In this document: positions 52,243-61,099 of the stretch, piece by piece
Position numbering within the stretch: position 1 is the stretch's first letter
Layout: every line of letters begins with the position of its first letter
Assembly (NCBI GenBank): GCA_964609245.1
Contig: CAZSSB010000001.1
Location: 90,099-154,098, forward strand
Origin: JAFGCY01 sp964609245
GTDB taxonomy: Bacteria; 4484-113; JAFGCY01
Reading direction: 5' to 3'
Length of the DNA stretch: 64,000 bases
Translations under genes and position numbers: made by a program
Notes under the pieces: model-generated
Databases searched by the model: none
What the model was told of the DNA's origin: nothing
The model's input: only the letters and a program-made list of their open reading frames with translations

Positions 52243-52269
52243 GCGCCGGGCCTCAGCTACAATCTGCGC

Positions 52270-54264
52270 ATGGCATCGGGCCTGACCGGCAAGTCGCTTG
52301 TGGTCGTGGTGCTGGCGTTCCTGCTGCTGGTGGTGGCCTACGTCACGCCCGTACCGCGGCGCTGGCTGAACACCCTGGATCTGCTGGCCACGCAGGTGCG
52401 CTACGCCCTGCGCGGGCCGGTGGCGCCCGGTGACGACCTCAAGGTCGTCGGGATCACGGAGAACGCCATCGCGCACTTCGCTTCGATGGGCGTCTACTAC
52501 CCGTTCCCCCGCGACTGGCAGGCGCTGGCGCTGCGGCGCCTGGCCGATGCCGGCGCGCGGGTGGTGGTGGTCGACATCCTGTTCTCCGAGGCCGACAGCT
52601 GGGACGAAACCGAGGACGCGGCGCTGCGCGACGCGATCGCCTACTGCCGGGAGCGGGGCTGCGAGGTGGTGCTGGCGGCGGTGGTGGAGCGCCAGGACTA
52701 CGCCGAAGGGGCCTACAGCGAGACGCTGATCACGCCGGCGCCGCTGATCATGGACGCCGCGCCGGCGCTGGGAGTAAGCAACACCTGGGAGAAACTGAGC
52801 TTCAAGCTCAACGAACTGGTGGACCTGAGCCTGCCGCTGGGCCCCGACGGCCAGCCCCAGACCTACAACACCCAGGCGGTTGAGGCCTTCCGGCTGTACT
52901 GCGAGCAGGAAGGGCGCGACTGGCAGATGGAGCTGGACGAGGCACTGGTAACCGTTACCAACCGCAAGACCGGCAAGGTGCAGCGAGTCTTCCGCGTCAA
53001 CTACTGCGCCCCTCCGGAACGCTACGCCGGCCATGTCTATTCCTTCGAGCGCCTGTTTCCGGAAACCTGGCTGGAAGAAGACGCGCAGAGCCAGGCCGCA
53101 CCGATCTCGATGCGCGAGCTGACGGCCGGGGAGCAGGCCCAGCTGGCCGGGATCTTCGCCGATGCGATCGTGTTCGTCGGCAGCCGGGCCCGGGCCGACA
53201 ACGACTACTTCAACACGCCCTTCGGCCAGATGTTCGGTGTCGACACCAACGCCCAGGCCTTCGATACGCTGGCGCGCCACCGGCTGGTGCGCACGGTGCC
53301 GCCGCTGACCACGCTGCTGATCGCCGCGCTGCTGGCGCTGGCCGCCTGGCGCATCGCTCTGATCCGCCCGCTGTGGCGCGGTTCCCTGGTGGGGGGCGTG
53401 GTGTTCATCGTCGCGATCCTGGCCAACGCCGGGCTGTTTGCCGTGGTCCAGGTCGAGCTGAGCCTGAGCGTCACCCTGCTGGGCCTGCTGCTGCCGGGCG
53501 TGTCGTCCACCGTCTACCAGGGCGTACTGGAGGAGGTCGAGCGCCGGCGCATTCGGCTGATCTTCGGGCGCTACGTCAGCGACGCGATCGTGGCCCAGAT
53601 CATCGAGGATCCCAGCGTGGCCGGGCTGGGCGGAATCGAGCGCACGGTGGCGGTGCTGTTCAACGATATTCGCAGCTACTCGACGATCACCGAGCGCCTC
53701 AGCCCGCAGCAGATTGTCGAGTTCCTCAACGTCTACCTGGGGGAAGTGACCGAGATCATCCAGGAAGGTGGCGGCTTCGTCGACAAGTACCTGGGCGACG
53801 GACTGATGGCGTTCTTCGGTGCGCCGGTGCCGACGCCCGATCCCGCCACCGACGCCATCCGCGCCGCGCTGGCGATGATCCGTGCGCTGTACGAGAAAGT
53901 CCACCCCCATCTGGAAGAACTCGGCCTGCCCAGGTTCAAGGTTGGCATCGGTATTCACATCGGGCCGGCGGTGATGGGCAACATCGGCAGCGAACGGCGT
54001 CACGACTACACGCTGATCGGGGACGCGGTCAACGTGGCGGCGCGGGTTGAGAGCCAGACCAAGGAGTACGGCTGGGCGGTGCTGGTCACGCGCGAGGTGA
54101 TGCAGGCGGCCGGCGGGCAGTTCGACTTCGAACTGGTCGGGTCACGGCCGGTCAAGGGTCGCGAGCAGCCGGTGGAGATGCACCGGGTCATCGACCCGGA
54201 CCACCCCGACAGGTACCGGCTTGAGACGCCGCTGCCGCCGCCCGTTGATGAGCCGACCAGCTAG
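52270..54264 (+). CDS. CHASE2-domain class III adenylate cyclase
   Basis: The 664-residue inner-membrane sensor enzyme has TM1 (about 8-28), an extracytoplasmic CHASE2 domain (about 35-345: DDLKVVGITENAIAHFASMG, GARVVVVDILFSEAD), three helices (about 346-420) and a class III cyclase domain (450-640). Metal-binding Asp residues are in VLFNDIRSYSTI and YLGDGLMAFFG. Lys in FVDKYLGDG and Thr in YTLIGDAVN fit ATP rather than GTP. NVAARVE supplies the transition-state Asn and Arg. It would convert an envelope signal to cAMP, with the FecR/cohesin-like protein a likely partner. Confidence 0.92.
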   Translation: MASGLTGKSLVVVVLAFLLLVVAYVTPVPRRWLNTLDLLATQVRYALRGPVAPGDDLKVVGITENAIAHFASMGVYYPFPRDWQALALRRLADAGARVVVVDILFSEADSWDETEDAALRDAIAYCRERGCEVVLAAVVERQDYAEGAYSETLITPAPLIMDAAPALGVSNTWEKLSFKLNELVDLSLPLGPDGQPQTYNTQAVEAFRLYCEQEGRDWQMELDEALVTVTNRKTGKVQRVFRVNYCAPPERYAGHVYSFERLFPETWLEEDAQSQAAPISMRELTAGEQAQLAGIFADAIVFVGSRARADNDYFNTPFGQMFGVDTNAQAFDTLARHRLVRTVPPLTTLLIAALLALAAWRIALIRPLWRGSLVGGVVFIVAILANAGLFAVVQVELSLSVTLLGLLLPGVSSTVYQGVLEEVERRRIRLIFGRYVSDAIVAQIIEDPSVAGLGGIERTVAVLFNDIRSYSTITERLSPQQIVEFLNVYLGEVTEIIQEGGGFVDKYLGDGLMAFFGAPVPTPDPATDAIRAALAMIRALYEKVHPHLEELGLPRFKVGIGIHIGPAVMGNIGSERRHDYTLIGDAVNVAARVESQTKEYGWAVLVTREVMQAAGGQFDFELVGSRPVKGREQPVEMHRVIDPDHPDRYRLETPLPPPVDEPTS

Positions 54265-54340
54265 GAGCGGGCCGGCCACAGCGTGAAGCTGCGGTGCTGT
54301 CTACGTATGCGGGGGCTAGTGGGATAATGGACACGGCACT

Positions 54341-55264
54341 ATGAGCGACGCGATCGGCAACCTTGAGATCCCGAGTTGGACGGAACTGGACCCCGACGTC
54401 CGCGAGGAGTGGAGTCCACACATCGAGCAACTGGTACCGGCCCCGCCGCTGCTGACGGAGTTCGCCGGCCCGCATCTGACCCTGGAGGAGTTCGACGCAC
54501 GGTCGCTGGCCGACAAGGTCAGCCACGACGCCGTGCTGGGCGCCCGCTTGCTGGCCACCGCCAACTCCGCGAGGTTCGGGCTGGTCAAGCCGATGACCAG
54601 TATTCAGCGCGCGATGGTCCATCTGGGCTTCAATCTGGTGAAGTCGGTGATCATCTCGTACGTCTTGGAGCACCACTTCGGCCAGCCGCTGCCGCTGGCG
54701 GAGGAGCACGTCGGCTACGTGCGTCGCTGGTCCTCGGGGGCCTCGGTGGTGGCCTTCCGCTGGGGGCAGGCCGTCGACCTGCCGGATCCGTCCACCGTCG
54801 CCACCGTGGCGCTGCTGGCGCGCGTCGGCACCCTGCTGCTGGGGCTGGGCACGCCCCCGCTGGGAGACGACTACCGTCAGCTGCCGACCGAACTGCAGCG
54901 GCTTGAGTACGAGCAGGGGCGCTGGCAGGTCAGTTCACCGGTGCTGAGCGCCGAGCTGGTCAGGCGCTGGGGCCTGCCGGGTTTGGTGCCGGAACTGGTG
55001 GGGCGCAGCTGGGAACCGGTGGTGCGGCTGATGGAACCGGATCCGCTGGATCCCTACGTCCGGCCGGTCTGTCTGGTGACGGGCAGCCTGGTGCTTACCG
55101 AGCACTACATGCGCCAGCCCGAGGGCAGTCCCTCGGACTACCTGGCGGACGATGACTACGGGCTGCTCAGGGTCAACCTCGAGCGCCACCGGTTGATCGA
55201 GCCGCTGCGCGAACTGTGGCACAGCGCCCGGCTGCAGCGCGAGCTGGCGGCGCTGGTGGATTAG
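54341..55264 (+). CDS. HDOD-domain signalling protein
   Basis: The 307-residue cytoplasmic protein has the HDOD pattern (LADKVSHDAVLGARLLATAN, SARFGLVKPMTSIQRAMVHL, GFNLVKSVIISYVLEHHFG) over about 45-200, followed by a degenerate C-terminal half. The HD catalytic residues are absent, as expected for HDOD. Such proteins act in signal transduction and cell-cycle or stress control without a known activity. It lies 76 bases after the cyclase gene, possibly in the same operon. Confidence 0.85.
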   Translation: MSDAIGNLEIPSWTELDPDVREEWSPHIEQLVPAPPLLTEFAGPHLTLEEFDARSLADKVSHDAVLGARLLATANSARFGLVKPMTSIQRAMVHLGFNLVKSVIISYVLEHHFGQPLPLAEEHVGYVRRWSSGASVVAFRWGQAVDLPDPSTVATVALLARVGTLLLGLGTPPLGDDYRQLPTELQRLEYEQGRWQVSSPVLSAELVRRWGLPGLVPELVGRSWEPVVRLMEPDPLDPYVRPVCLVTGSLVLTEHYMRQPEGSPSDYLADDDYGLLRVNLERHRLIEPLRELWHSARLQRELAALVD

Positions 55265-55368
55265 CCCTTGCGGCGGGGGCGGATGCAGCGGGCCGCGGAG
55301 CGGGTAGAATTAGGTGAACGGCGCTGCGGTGCAGCCCGTGATCGGTGAGATCAATAATGGAGCGTGAC

Positions 55369-56190
55369 ATGATGCGCATTGCTCTGGTCATACTGCTGCT
55401 GACGCTGGGCGTGGCCACTGCCGCCGGGGCCCAGGGGTACGAGTTCCAGCCGTCGGGGCTGGAGTACGAGCCCACCATCCCGGTCGAGGCGGGCGAGACG
55501 GTCCAGGCCTTGCTCCGCCTGCCCAACGGCATGACCGGACTCGGCCAGATGTACGTGGACGGCGTCTACTACGACGACCTGTTCGCCTACTGGCAGGGCA
55601 CCTACAACGGTGACGCCTACTACTACGACATCTACAGCGGCTATTGGAAGCCCGGGCCGGTGTCCTACAGCCACGCCACGCTGGCCTTCCAGGACACGGC
55701 CATCGAGGGCTGGGTGCGGGTCTTCGGCCCCTATCCGGACTACGGCCACTTCTTCGGCCGCGACGGGGTGCTCTACAAGCGGATCAACATCACCCGGGCC
55801 CGCACGCGGGACACCAACCGCCGCCGCCAGATCATCTACACCTACTTCGTCAACATGGCGACCGGCGAGCGCAGCGACGGCGAGGGACTGCCCTACCGCT
55901 ACATCGGTGACGCCGAAGTGGCCACCGAGGTGGTGGAGGCCCAGATGGCGGAGCGCGAGACCCAGCTGGCGGATCTGGTCGCGGACGATCCGGCCTATCC
56001 GAACTGGGAGGTCGAGGCCTTCGTGCCGCCCGAGGAGATCACCGCGCCCGCTACCATCCCCGGCACCGGCGAGCAGTCGCTGCTGGAGTTGATTGAGGAT
56101 GAGGTCGGACCGCTGCAGGTCGAGCTGGATGCCGAAGCGGCGGACGCACCGGCTGAGGCGGACGGCGCGGATGCGGACGCTGGCAGCTAG
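55369..56190 (+). CDS. secreted hypothetical protein with a Tyr-rich domain
   Basis: About 273 residues with a signal peptide (RIALVILLLTLGVATAAGAQ). The mature part (30-180) is very rich in Tyr and Asp (YVDGVYYDDLFAYWQGTYNG, YYYDIYSGYWKPGPVSY), then a helical segment and an acidic Ala/Asp/Glu tail. ATG at 55369 or 55372 is chosen because GGAG stands six bases upstream; earlier in-frame starts precede it. It ends at a strong terminator. I recognise no family. Confidence 0.75.
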   Translation: MMRIALVILLLTLGVATAAGAQGYEFQPSGLEYEPTIPVEAGETVQALLRLPNGMTGLGQMYVDGVYYDDLFAYWQGTYNGDAYYYDIYSGYWKPGPVSYSHATLAFQDTAIEGWVRVFGPYPDYGHFFGRDGVLYKRINITRARTRDTNRRRQIIYTYFVNMATGERSDGEGLPYRYIGDAEVATEVVEAQMAERETQLADLVADDPAYPNWEVEAFVPPEEITAPATIPGTGEQSLLELIEDEVGPLQVELDAEAADAPAEADGADADAGS

Positions 56191-56216
56191 CCGTCGACGT
56201 TAATGAGACAATATGA

Positions 56217-56246
56217 GGGCGCACGACGGTGCGCCCTTGTTGTCTT
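56217..56246 (+). terminator. rho-independent terminator
   Basis: GGGCGCAC-GACG-GTGCGCCC is a perfect 8-bp stem with a tetraloop, followed by TTGTTGTCTT. It ends the secreted-protein gene and probably the 48.4-56.2 kb transcript. Confidence 0.8.
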
Positions 56247-56268
56247 CATATGATAGGTGGACCGTGCA

Positions 56269-56832
56269 ATGAGAGATGATGCAGGATTGGTGAGGGCCCG
56301 AATCTGGTCCGGACTGCGGCGCGCAGCCGTGGCGGCCGGGCTGGGCCTGCTGCTGCTCTGGGGGCCCTGGGCCGCGGTGCCGGCCGCTGCGCAGCAGCCG
56401 TTGGTGCCGGCCGAGCAGCAGCTTAAGGAGCTGCTCGACCTGGCCGAGGCCTATCAGACGGGCTACCTGCAGGTGGTGGCGGTCTGCTGCTACCAGCTTT
56501 ACTCCACGTGCGGCATCGTGGCCGCCGACTACACCAGCGGGTACATCGACGCCGAGACGGCGCTGTTCGCCCTGGACGAAAGCGGCCTGCTGCACAGCGT
56601 GTGCACCAGCACGCTGAACAGCATCCGCGCCGCGACGCCCGCGGGTGACACGGCGGCACTCGACGAACTGGACCGCCTGGAGACGATGCTCGGCGCCGAG
56701 GGGGAGCTGCTTGGCGCTTTGCGGGACGTGATCGCCGAGCCCACGGAGGAGCGCGCCGCAGCGGTGGAAGCGGCCCGCCTGCGTGTTGTCGAGGCGCTCG
56801 ACGCCTATACGGCGGTGCCCGAGGGTATGTAA
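56269..56832 (+). CDS. secreted Cys-containing helical protein
   Basis: The 187-residue protein has a long signal or anchor (VAAGLGLLLLWGPWAAVPAA) and a helical mature part with paired Cys (VVAVCCYQLYSTCG, SVCTSTLNSIRA) that could form disulfides in the periplasm. The C-terminus is a helical pair (AALDELDRLETMLGAEGELL, RAAAVEAARLRVVEALD). ATG at 56269 follows AGGTGG. It lies nine bases before the HD-GYP gene, so a sensory partner role is possible but unproven. Confidence 0.7.
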   Translation: MRDDAGLVRARIWSGLRRAAVAAGLGLLLLWGPWAAVPAAAQQPLVPAEQQLKELLDLAEAYQTGYLQVVAVCCYQLYSTCGIVAADYTSGYIDAETALFALDESGLLHSVCTSTLNSIRAATPAGDTAALDELDRLETMLGAEGELLGALRDVIAEPTEERAAAVEAARLRVVEALDAYTAVPEGM

Positions 56833-56841
56833 GGTATAGAC

Positions 56842-58359
56842 GTGACGGGAAAGTACAGCAGGCCGGCGGCGAACGGCCCGGCGAACAACGGGGCGGCGGT
56901 TCGGGCCGAGCGCGCCGAGCCCTCCTCGCGGTTCACGCCGCGCGTCATCACCGTGATACTGATCATCCTGTTCGTCTTCCTCGGCTGGACTTTCTACTGG
57001 CTGCTGTATGCCGAGCAGCAGTCGTTGTTCGCCGCCCGCCGCGAGGTGCTGGCCGAGCAGGTCCACACCGCGCTGTCGGTCTGCCGGCGCTTCAACGCGG
57101 AGGTGGAGGAAGGCCGGCTGCGGCGCGACGTGGGCATCGAGCAGGCGCGGCAGATGCTGGCGGCGATGCGCTACGGCCAGCTCAGCGACGGCGTCTTCAT
57201 CGTGCTCGACACCCAGGGCACGCTGGTGGCGCATCCGCTGCGGACGGACCTGGTCGGCGAGAACCTGCTGGAGCTTGCCGACGGCCGCGGCCAGGCCTTC
57301 GTGGCCGAGATGATCGAGCAGAGCCGGCATCAGCCGGGGGTGTTCCTGACCTACCAGTGGCGCTGGCTGGACGGGGCGGTCGACGTGCCCGACCAGCTGG
57401 CGTACGTCGCCTTGTACGAGCCCTGGAACTGGCTGATCGTGACCGATAAGTCGACGGCGGACATCAACGAGCGGATCATGAGCGACCTGGCGCGACAGGT
57501 GGGGCTGCTGTTCATGCTGACGCTGGTGCTGGCCGGCGTGCTGTCGGCCACGCTGCGCCGGCTGGTGCTCCACGGCGTCGACCGGCTGATCGGCGTGGCG
57601 CGGCGGCTGGCGGCGGGCGACCTTTCGGCCCGGGCCGCGGTCAATCCGATGGACGAGATGAACGCGCTGGCGGCTGCGACCAACCAGATGGCGGAGGGCA
57701 TTCAGGAGCGCGACGAGCAGGTACGCCTGACCCAGCGGACGGCGGTCTACGCGCTGGCCAAGCTGGCCGAGGCGCGGGACAACGAGACCGGTGGGCACCT
57801 GCTGAGGGTGCGCGAGTACGCCGGCGTGCTGGCCCACGCGCTGCGCCAGGAGCCGGGCTGGGAGTCCCTGATCGATCGCCAGTTCATCGCCGACCTCTAC
57901 GACGCCTCGCTGCTGCACGACGTCGGCAAGGTGGCGATTCCGGACTCGATCCTGCTCAAGCCCGACATCCTGGACGAGGGCGAGATGGCGATCATGATGA
58001 GCCACACGCTGGTGGGGGCCAACACCATCCGCGCCGCCCGCAAGCGGATGCAGGCGCGCTCGACGTTTCTGGTGATGGCCGAGCAGATCGCCAGAAGCCA
58101 CCACGAGCGCTGGGACGGCCGGGGCTACGTCGAGGGCCTCAAAGGCGACCAGATTCCGCCGGTGGCGCGGATCTTCAGCGTGGCCGACGTCTACGACGCG
58201 CTGACGACGGTGCGCCCCTACAAGCCGGCCTACAGCCACGAGCAGGCGATCGAGATGATGCGCGAGGAGCGGGGCCAGCGCTTCGATCCGCAGGTCTTCG
58301 ACGCCTTCCTCGGCGTGGCGGGCAAGTTCAACGACATCCGCATCCAGTTCGCGGACTAG
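56842..58359 (+). CDS. membrane HD-GYP phosphodiesterase with a Cache sensor
   Basis: The 505-residue protein has TM1 (about 33-55), a single Cache-type sensor (SDGVFIVLDTQGTLVAHPLR, DLVGENLLELAD), TM2 (218-238), HAMP (238-292) and an HD-GYP domain (305-505). The HD motif is LLHDVGKVAIPD (about 358). The signature is HHERWDGRGYVEGLKG, so Val replaces the Pro of GYP. The metal ligands seem intact, so cyclic-di-GMP hydrolysis remains likely. GTG at 56842 starts it. It could tune motility, since the hook genes are present. Confidence 0.92.
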   Translation: MTGKYSRPAANGPANNGAAVRAERAEPSSRFTPRVITVILIILFVFLGWTFYWLLYAEQQSLFAARREVLAEQVHTALSVCRRFNAEVEEGRLRRDVGIEQARQMLAAMRYGQLSDGVFIVLDTQGTLVAHPLRTDLVGENLLELADGRGQAFVAEMIEQSRHQPGVFLTYQWRWLDGAVDVPDQLAYVALYEPWNWLIVTDKSTADINERIMSDLARQVGLLFMLTLVLAGVLSATLRRLVLHGVDRLIGVARRLAAGDLSARAAVNPMDEMNALAAATNQMAEGIQERDEQVRLTQRTAVYALAKLAEARDNETGGHLLRVREYAGVLAHALRQEPGWESLIDRQFIADLYDASLLHDVGKVAIPDSILLKPDILDEGEMAIMMSHTLVGANTIRAARKRMQARSTFLVMAEQIARSHHERWDGRGYVEGLKGDQIPPVARIFSVADVYDALTTVRPYKPAYSHEQAIEMMREERGQRFDPQVFDAFLGVAGKFNDIRIQFAD

Positions 58360-58386
58360 CCGCCCGGCCCGCCCGGAAAAGAAGAG

Positions 58387-58412
58387 GCCCCGGGGAGGTG
58401 GGAACCCGGGGC
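58387..58412 (+). terminator. hairpin after the HD-GYP gene
   Basis: GCCCCGGG and CCCGGGGC form an 8-bp stem with a 10-base loop, 28 bases after the stop. No T-tract follows. Confidence 0.45.
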
Positions 58413-58736
58413 GCATGCAGGAGGTATGTGGATGGGAGTGATGGGAATGATGGGAATTGAGCTTTGGGCAAAACCTAAGAGGATTGCACTCCCACCTCGT
58501 CAGTGCTGTCAATCTTCCGTTTCTGTTGGTCCGTCTCGCGAACCGTATAGGTTACCCAGGCGTTTGGCCCCTGAAACCGGTGGCTGCCAGATTAACCCGA
58601 TTTAATCTGCGGCCCCTGGTCACCGGGCGGATCGACCGCCAGGGCGGGCAGTACTACGCATCGCCGCGTCGCACTCCAGTAACTTAGACGCCGGGGCATG
58701 GCGCGGGTTACAGCGGCACGATGCGACAATGAGCAT
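58413..58736. other. intergenic region with a 9-base tandem repeat and weak mini-frame
   Basis: At 58431-58457 a 9-mer (GATGGGAGT, then GATGGGAAT twice) is repeated in tandem just after a strong AGGAGGT. From the ATG at 58432 a 57-codon frame runs to 58605 (MGVMGMMGIELWAKPKRI...), with poor protein character after the repeat. I do not call a gene. Confidence 0.4.
58431..58457. repeat. three tandem 9-base units
   Basis: Units GATGGGAGT, GATGGGAAT and GATGGGAAT are adjacent without spacers. The ribosome site just upstream makes a slippage-prone start region possible. Confidence 0.7.
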
Positions 58737-59273
58737 ATGGCCGCTGCGCGCCACAAACCGTCCAGGCTGTACTTCGCCTACGGCAGCAACCTCTACCGGC
58801 CGCAGATGCGCTGCGACAGCCCGGACAGCGAGCTGGCGCGCCGCCAACGGCTGAATCGCTGCCCGGACAGCGTGCCACTGGCCCCCTATGTGCTGAGCGG
58901 CTTCAGGCTGGCGTTCGTCGGTGAGCGCAGCCAGCGCTGGGGCCGCGGCGGCGTGGCCACCGTGATTCCCGCAGCCGGCTGCCTTGTTCACGGCGCGCTC
59001 TACCGGATCAGCGCACTGGACGAGGCCGCCCTGGATCGCGCCGAAGGCGTCGGCCAGGGCAGCTACTACAAGGATCAGACCACCATCGGCTACGAGGGCG
59101 AACCCGTGCTGATGTATGTCGCCACCGCGGCGCTGTCTCCCGAGAACAAGCCCAGCGCGCTGTACCTGGAGACCATCCGCGCGGGCTACAAGCAGTGGGG
59201 CCTGCCGCTTGGCGCGCTGGACGGCATCGAGGCCTGGCCGGCTGAGAGTGATCCGCCTTCAGCGGCGGACTAA
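58737..59273 (+). CDS. gamma-glutamylcyclotransferase-like protein
   Basis: The 178-residue protein has the family hallmark YFAYGSNLYRPQM near the N-terminus and the catalytic Glu103 in LDRAEGV, plus GALYRISALDEAAL and YYKDQTTIGYEGEPVLMYVA. It may cleave gamma-glutamyl amino acids to 5-oxoproline, but this fold has many substrates. ATG at 58737 is preferred; ATG at 58698 adds 13 residues. It is convergent with the next gene, whose stop is three bases away. Cytoplasmic. Confidence 0.85.
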   Translation: MAAARHKPSRLYFAYGSNLYRPQMRCDSPDSELARRQRLNRCPDSVPLAPYVLSGFRLAFVGERSQRWGRGGVATVIPAAGCLVHGALYRISALDEAALDRAEGVGQGSYYKDQTTIGYEGEPVLMYVATAALSPENKPSALYLETIRAGYKQWGLPLGALDGIEAWPAESDPPSAAD

Positions 59274-59276
59274 GGG

Positions 59277-60467
59277 CTATTCGCGGAAGCTGGGCATCTC
59301 GGGTGGCACCAACACCGGGTCGAGTTGCTCCAGGCCGGCGCTTTCCGGCGGCGGCTGGTCGGCGTCCGGCAGTGGCGCCCATTTGAACCTCAGCGCCGTC
59401 AGCTCGCTGAGCGCATCCGGCACCACGATGCCGCCCAGCGGCAGCCAGCCCCCGCCGGCCTTGACCTCCACGGTCAGCGCCGGCAGGCTGAGGGCGGGCT
59501 CGCGGCCGCCCACCGGATAGAGAAACCCGGAGAACAGCGGTGCTTCGCCCCAGCCCGTGCCGCTGTACATCTCGGCCAGCAGCGTCCCGGCCGCCGTCTC
59601 GTCCGCCAGGCGCGCGGCGGGCATCAGCCGCAGCAGCCCGGCCGGCTCCGGTGCGCAGCAGCGCAGTTCGACCGAATCCTCGGCGGCGGCGAGCAGCGCA
59701 CCGACCGGTCCCGGCGGCACCTCGTCCGCCGCGACGGGCCCCGCCAGCGTCCGGCGCACGTAGCCGCAGGGCAGCGAGGCACCGGAGTCGAGCGTGACAG
59801 TCACCAGCCCGCCTTCCGCGTTCTCGATGCTGAGGGCGCGGGGCCAGACCTCGGGCGCGAAGACGCCGATCACCAGGGTGTCGCCGACGCGCAGGTCGGG
59901 GGCGGCGGACTCCAGCTGCAGATAGGTGCCCCCGCGATAGACCGCCAGCGGGTTGCCGACGATCAGCGGATGACTGCCGCCGAAGATGCCGTGGCCGGCG
60001 GCGATGTCCAGACAGATCGCGGCCTCGTCCGGCCCGCCGGGCGCCAGTGCGTCGGCCGCCGGCTTGACCATGATCTCGCCGCAGCTGCCGTCCGGTTCGG
60101 CGAACAGCTGCAGCCCGATCCCGTCGAGGGCGCTGCCGGTTACCCGCGGATGCGTGGCCGACTGCCGCTCGAAGGTCACCACCGCGGTCCGGCGGCAGGT
60201 GCGCGTCACGGTGCCCAGCGGCACCCCCGGCCGGTTGATGGCGTAGGCCGCCGGCGGGTCGACGGCGCGGACGATGCTGCCCGAGCGGTTCTCGATCACG
60301 ATCAGGTACTTCAGCACGGCCTGCGCCTGGGGCAGCAGCGCCGGTCCGATCCGGTCCGGCTCGGCGCCCGCCGGCAGCAGTGGGGTGGCGCCGGGTTGCT
60401 GGGGATGGGCGGGCGCAGTGAGCCCGATGATCAAGAGCAGGAGCATCGTGGGCCCTGCCAGCCGCAT
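59277..60467 (-). CDS. secreted hypothetical protein
   Basis: The 396-residue protein has a signal peptide (RLAGPTMLLLLIIGLTAPAH) and a mature part of mostly beta strands (VLKYLIVIENRSGSIVRAVD, TYLQLESAAPDLRVGDTLVI, SLPALTVEVKAGGGWLPLGG). Several Cys (TCRRT, SCGEI, CCAPE) may form disulfides. There is no lipobox, and I recognise no family. It is convergent with the cyclotransferase-like gene and divergent from the OB-fold gene. Confidence 0.75.
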   Translation of the reverse strand: MRLAGPTMLLLLIIGLTAPAHPQQPGATPLLPAGAEPDRIGPALLPQAQAVLKYLIVIENRSGSIVRAVDPPAAYAINRPGVPLGTVTRTCRRTAVVTFERQSATHPRVTGSALDGIGLQLFAEPDGSCGEIMVKPAADALAPGGPDEAAICLDIAAGHGIFGGSHPLIVGNPLAVYRGGTYLQLESAAPDLRVGDTLVIGVFAPEVWPRALSIENAEGGLVTVTLDSGASLPCGYVRRTLAGPVAADEVPPGPVGALLAAAEDSVELRCCAPEPAGLLRLMPAARLADETAAGTLLAEMYSGTGWGEAPLFSGFLYPVGGREPALSLPALTVEVKAGGGWLPLGGIVVPDALSELTALRFKWAPLPDADQPPPESAGLEQLDPVLVPPEMPSFRE

Positions 60468-60583
60468 AGACCATTATAAGCACAGACGGCGCAGCGGGCC
60501 GTCTTGGCGCCCCGGCGGCCACCGGCTGCGGGCTGATCGTGTTAGACTTAAGCTGCATATCGCGTCCAAGGGGGACAAGGGTT

Positions 60584-60982
60584 ATGACCGAAGAGCAGCA
60601 GCCCCGGCGCCGGGGCAATCCCACGCTGGTCGTGGGCATCATCGTTGTCGTCGTGATCGTCGTCGGGGGCATACTGGCCTATGTCGCCTGGCAGGCGATC
60701 GAAGCGCGGCCGACGCCGATCGGCGACATCCTGGCGGACATGCGCACCTATGACGGCCAGCCCGTGACGGTCAGGGGCGAGGTGGCCAGCGTGCTGAACA
60801 TCCTGGGCCTCAAGGCCTTCGATCTCGATGACGGCAGCGGGACGATCAAGGTGGTCACCCAGCGCGGCCTGCCCCAGCAGGGCGAGACGGTGACCGTCAG
60901 CGGCGTGGTGAACGAGATGTTCAATGTCGGGGGTATGAACATGACGGTCATCCTGGAAGGGGATGGCACACCGGGCGGCTGA
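60584..60982 (+). CDS. membrane-anchored OB-fold protein
   Basis: The 132-residue protein has an Arg-rich start, a strongly hydrophobic helix (TLVVGIIVVVVIVVGGILAY, about 13-32) and an OB-like domain (TYDGQPVTVRGEVASVLNIL, TVTVSGVVNEMFNVGGMNMT). The pattern (x-G-x-x-V-x-V-x-G-x-V) resembles the small OB-folds (tRNA_anti-like and CcmE-like) that bind nucleic acid or small ligands. The anchor would place the domain outside the inner membrane. ATG at 60584 follows AAGGG. It lies upstream of rpsO but before a separate promoter. Confidence 0.75.
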   Translation: MTEEQQPRRRGNPTLVVGIIVVVVIVVGGILAYVAWQAIEARPTPIGDILADMRTYDGQPVTVRGEVASVLNILGLKAFDLDDGSGTIKVVTQRGLPQQGETVTVSGVVNEMFNVGGMNMTVILEGDGTPGG

Positions 60983-61005
60983 TCGCTCAGGCATGGCAGG
61001 CGGGG

Positions 61006-61032
61006 TTGACGTTTGCCTGATCATGCTATAAT
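61006..61032 (+). promoter_or_regulatory. extended -10 promoter of rpsO-pnp
   Basis: TTGACG, 15 bases, then TATAAT preceded by TGC, an extended -10 that can tolerate the short spacer. The predicted start near 61039 leaves a leader of about 60 bases before rpsO. Confidence 0.65.
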
Positions 61033-61039
61033 CACTCGC

Positions 61040-61099
61040 TCAAGTGAAAGGGTAGAAGAAGGAGAGGCGGCGTCGACGCGGCGCCGTGGAGGCTCAAGT
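61040..61099 (+). promoter_or_regulatory. rpsO leader with possible S15 autoregulatory structure
   Basis: The leader is purine-rich, then has GCGTCGACGC (a self-complementary segment) and a nearby GGCGCC before the AGG ribosome site. S15 often represses its own leader, but no specific S15 fold could be confirmed by eye. Confidence 0.3.

Noticed and set aside
48427..58359. Classical cellulosome
   Set aside because: Cohesin-like and dockerin-like domains are present, but no glycoside hydrolase, carbohydrate-binding module of known type or scaffoldin with repeated cohesins was seen.
56200..58512. Minus-strand open frame of 770 codons
   Set aside because: It is antisense to the HD-GYP protein, which has clear motifs. 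The frame is His/Arg/Val-biased shadow.
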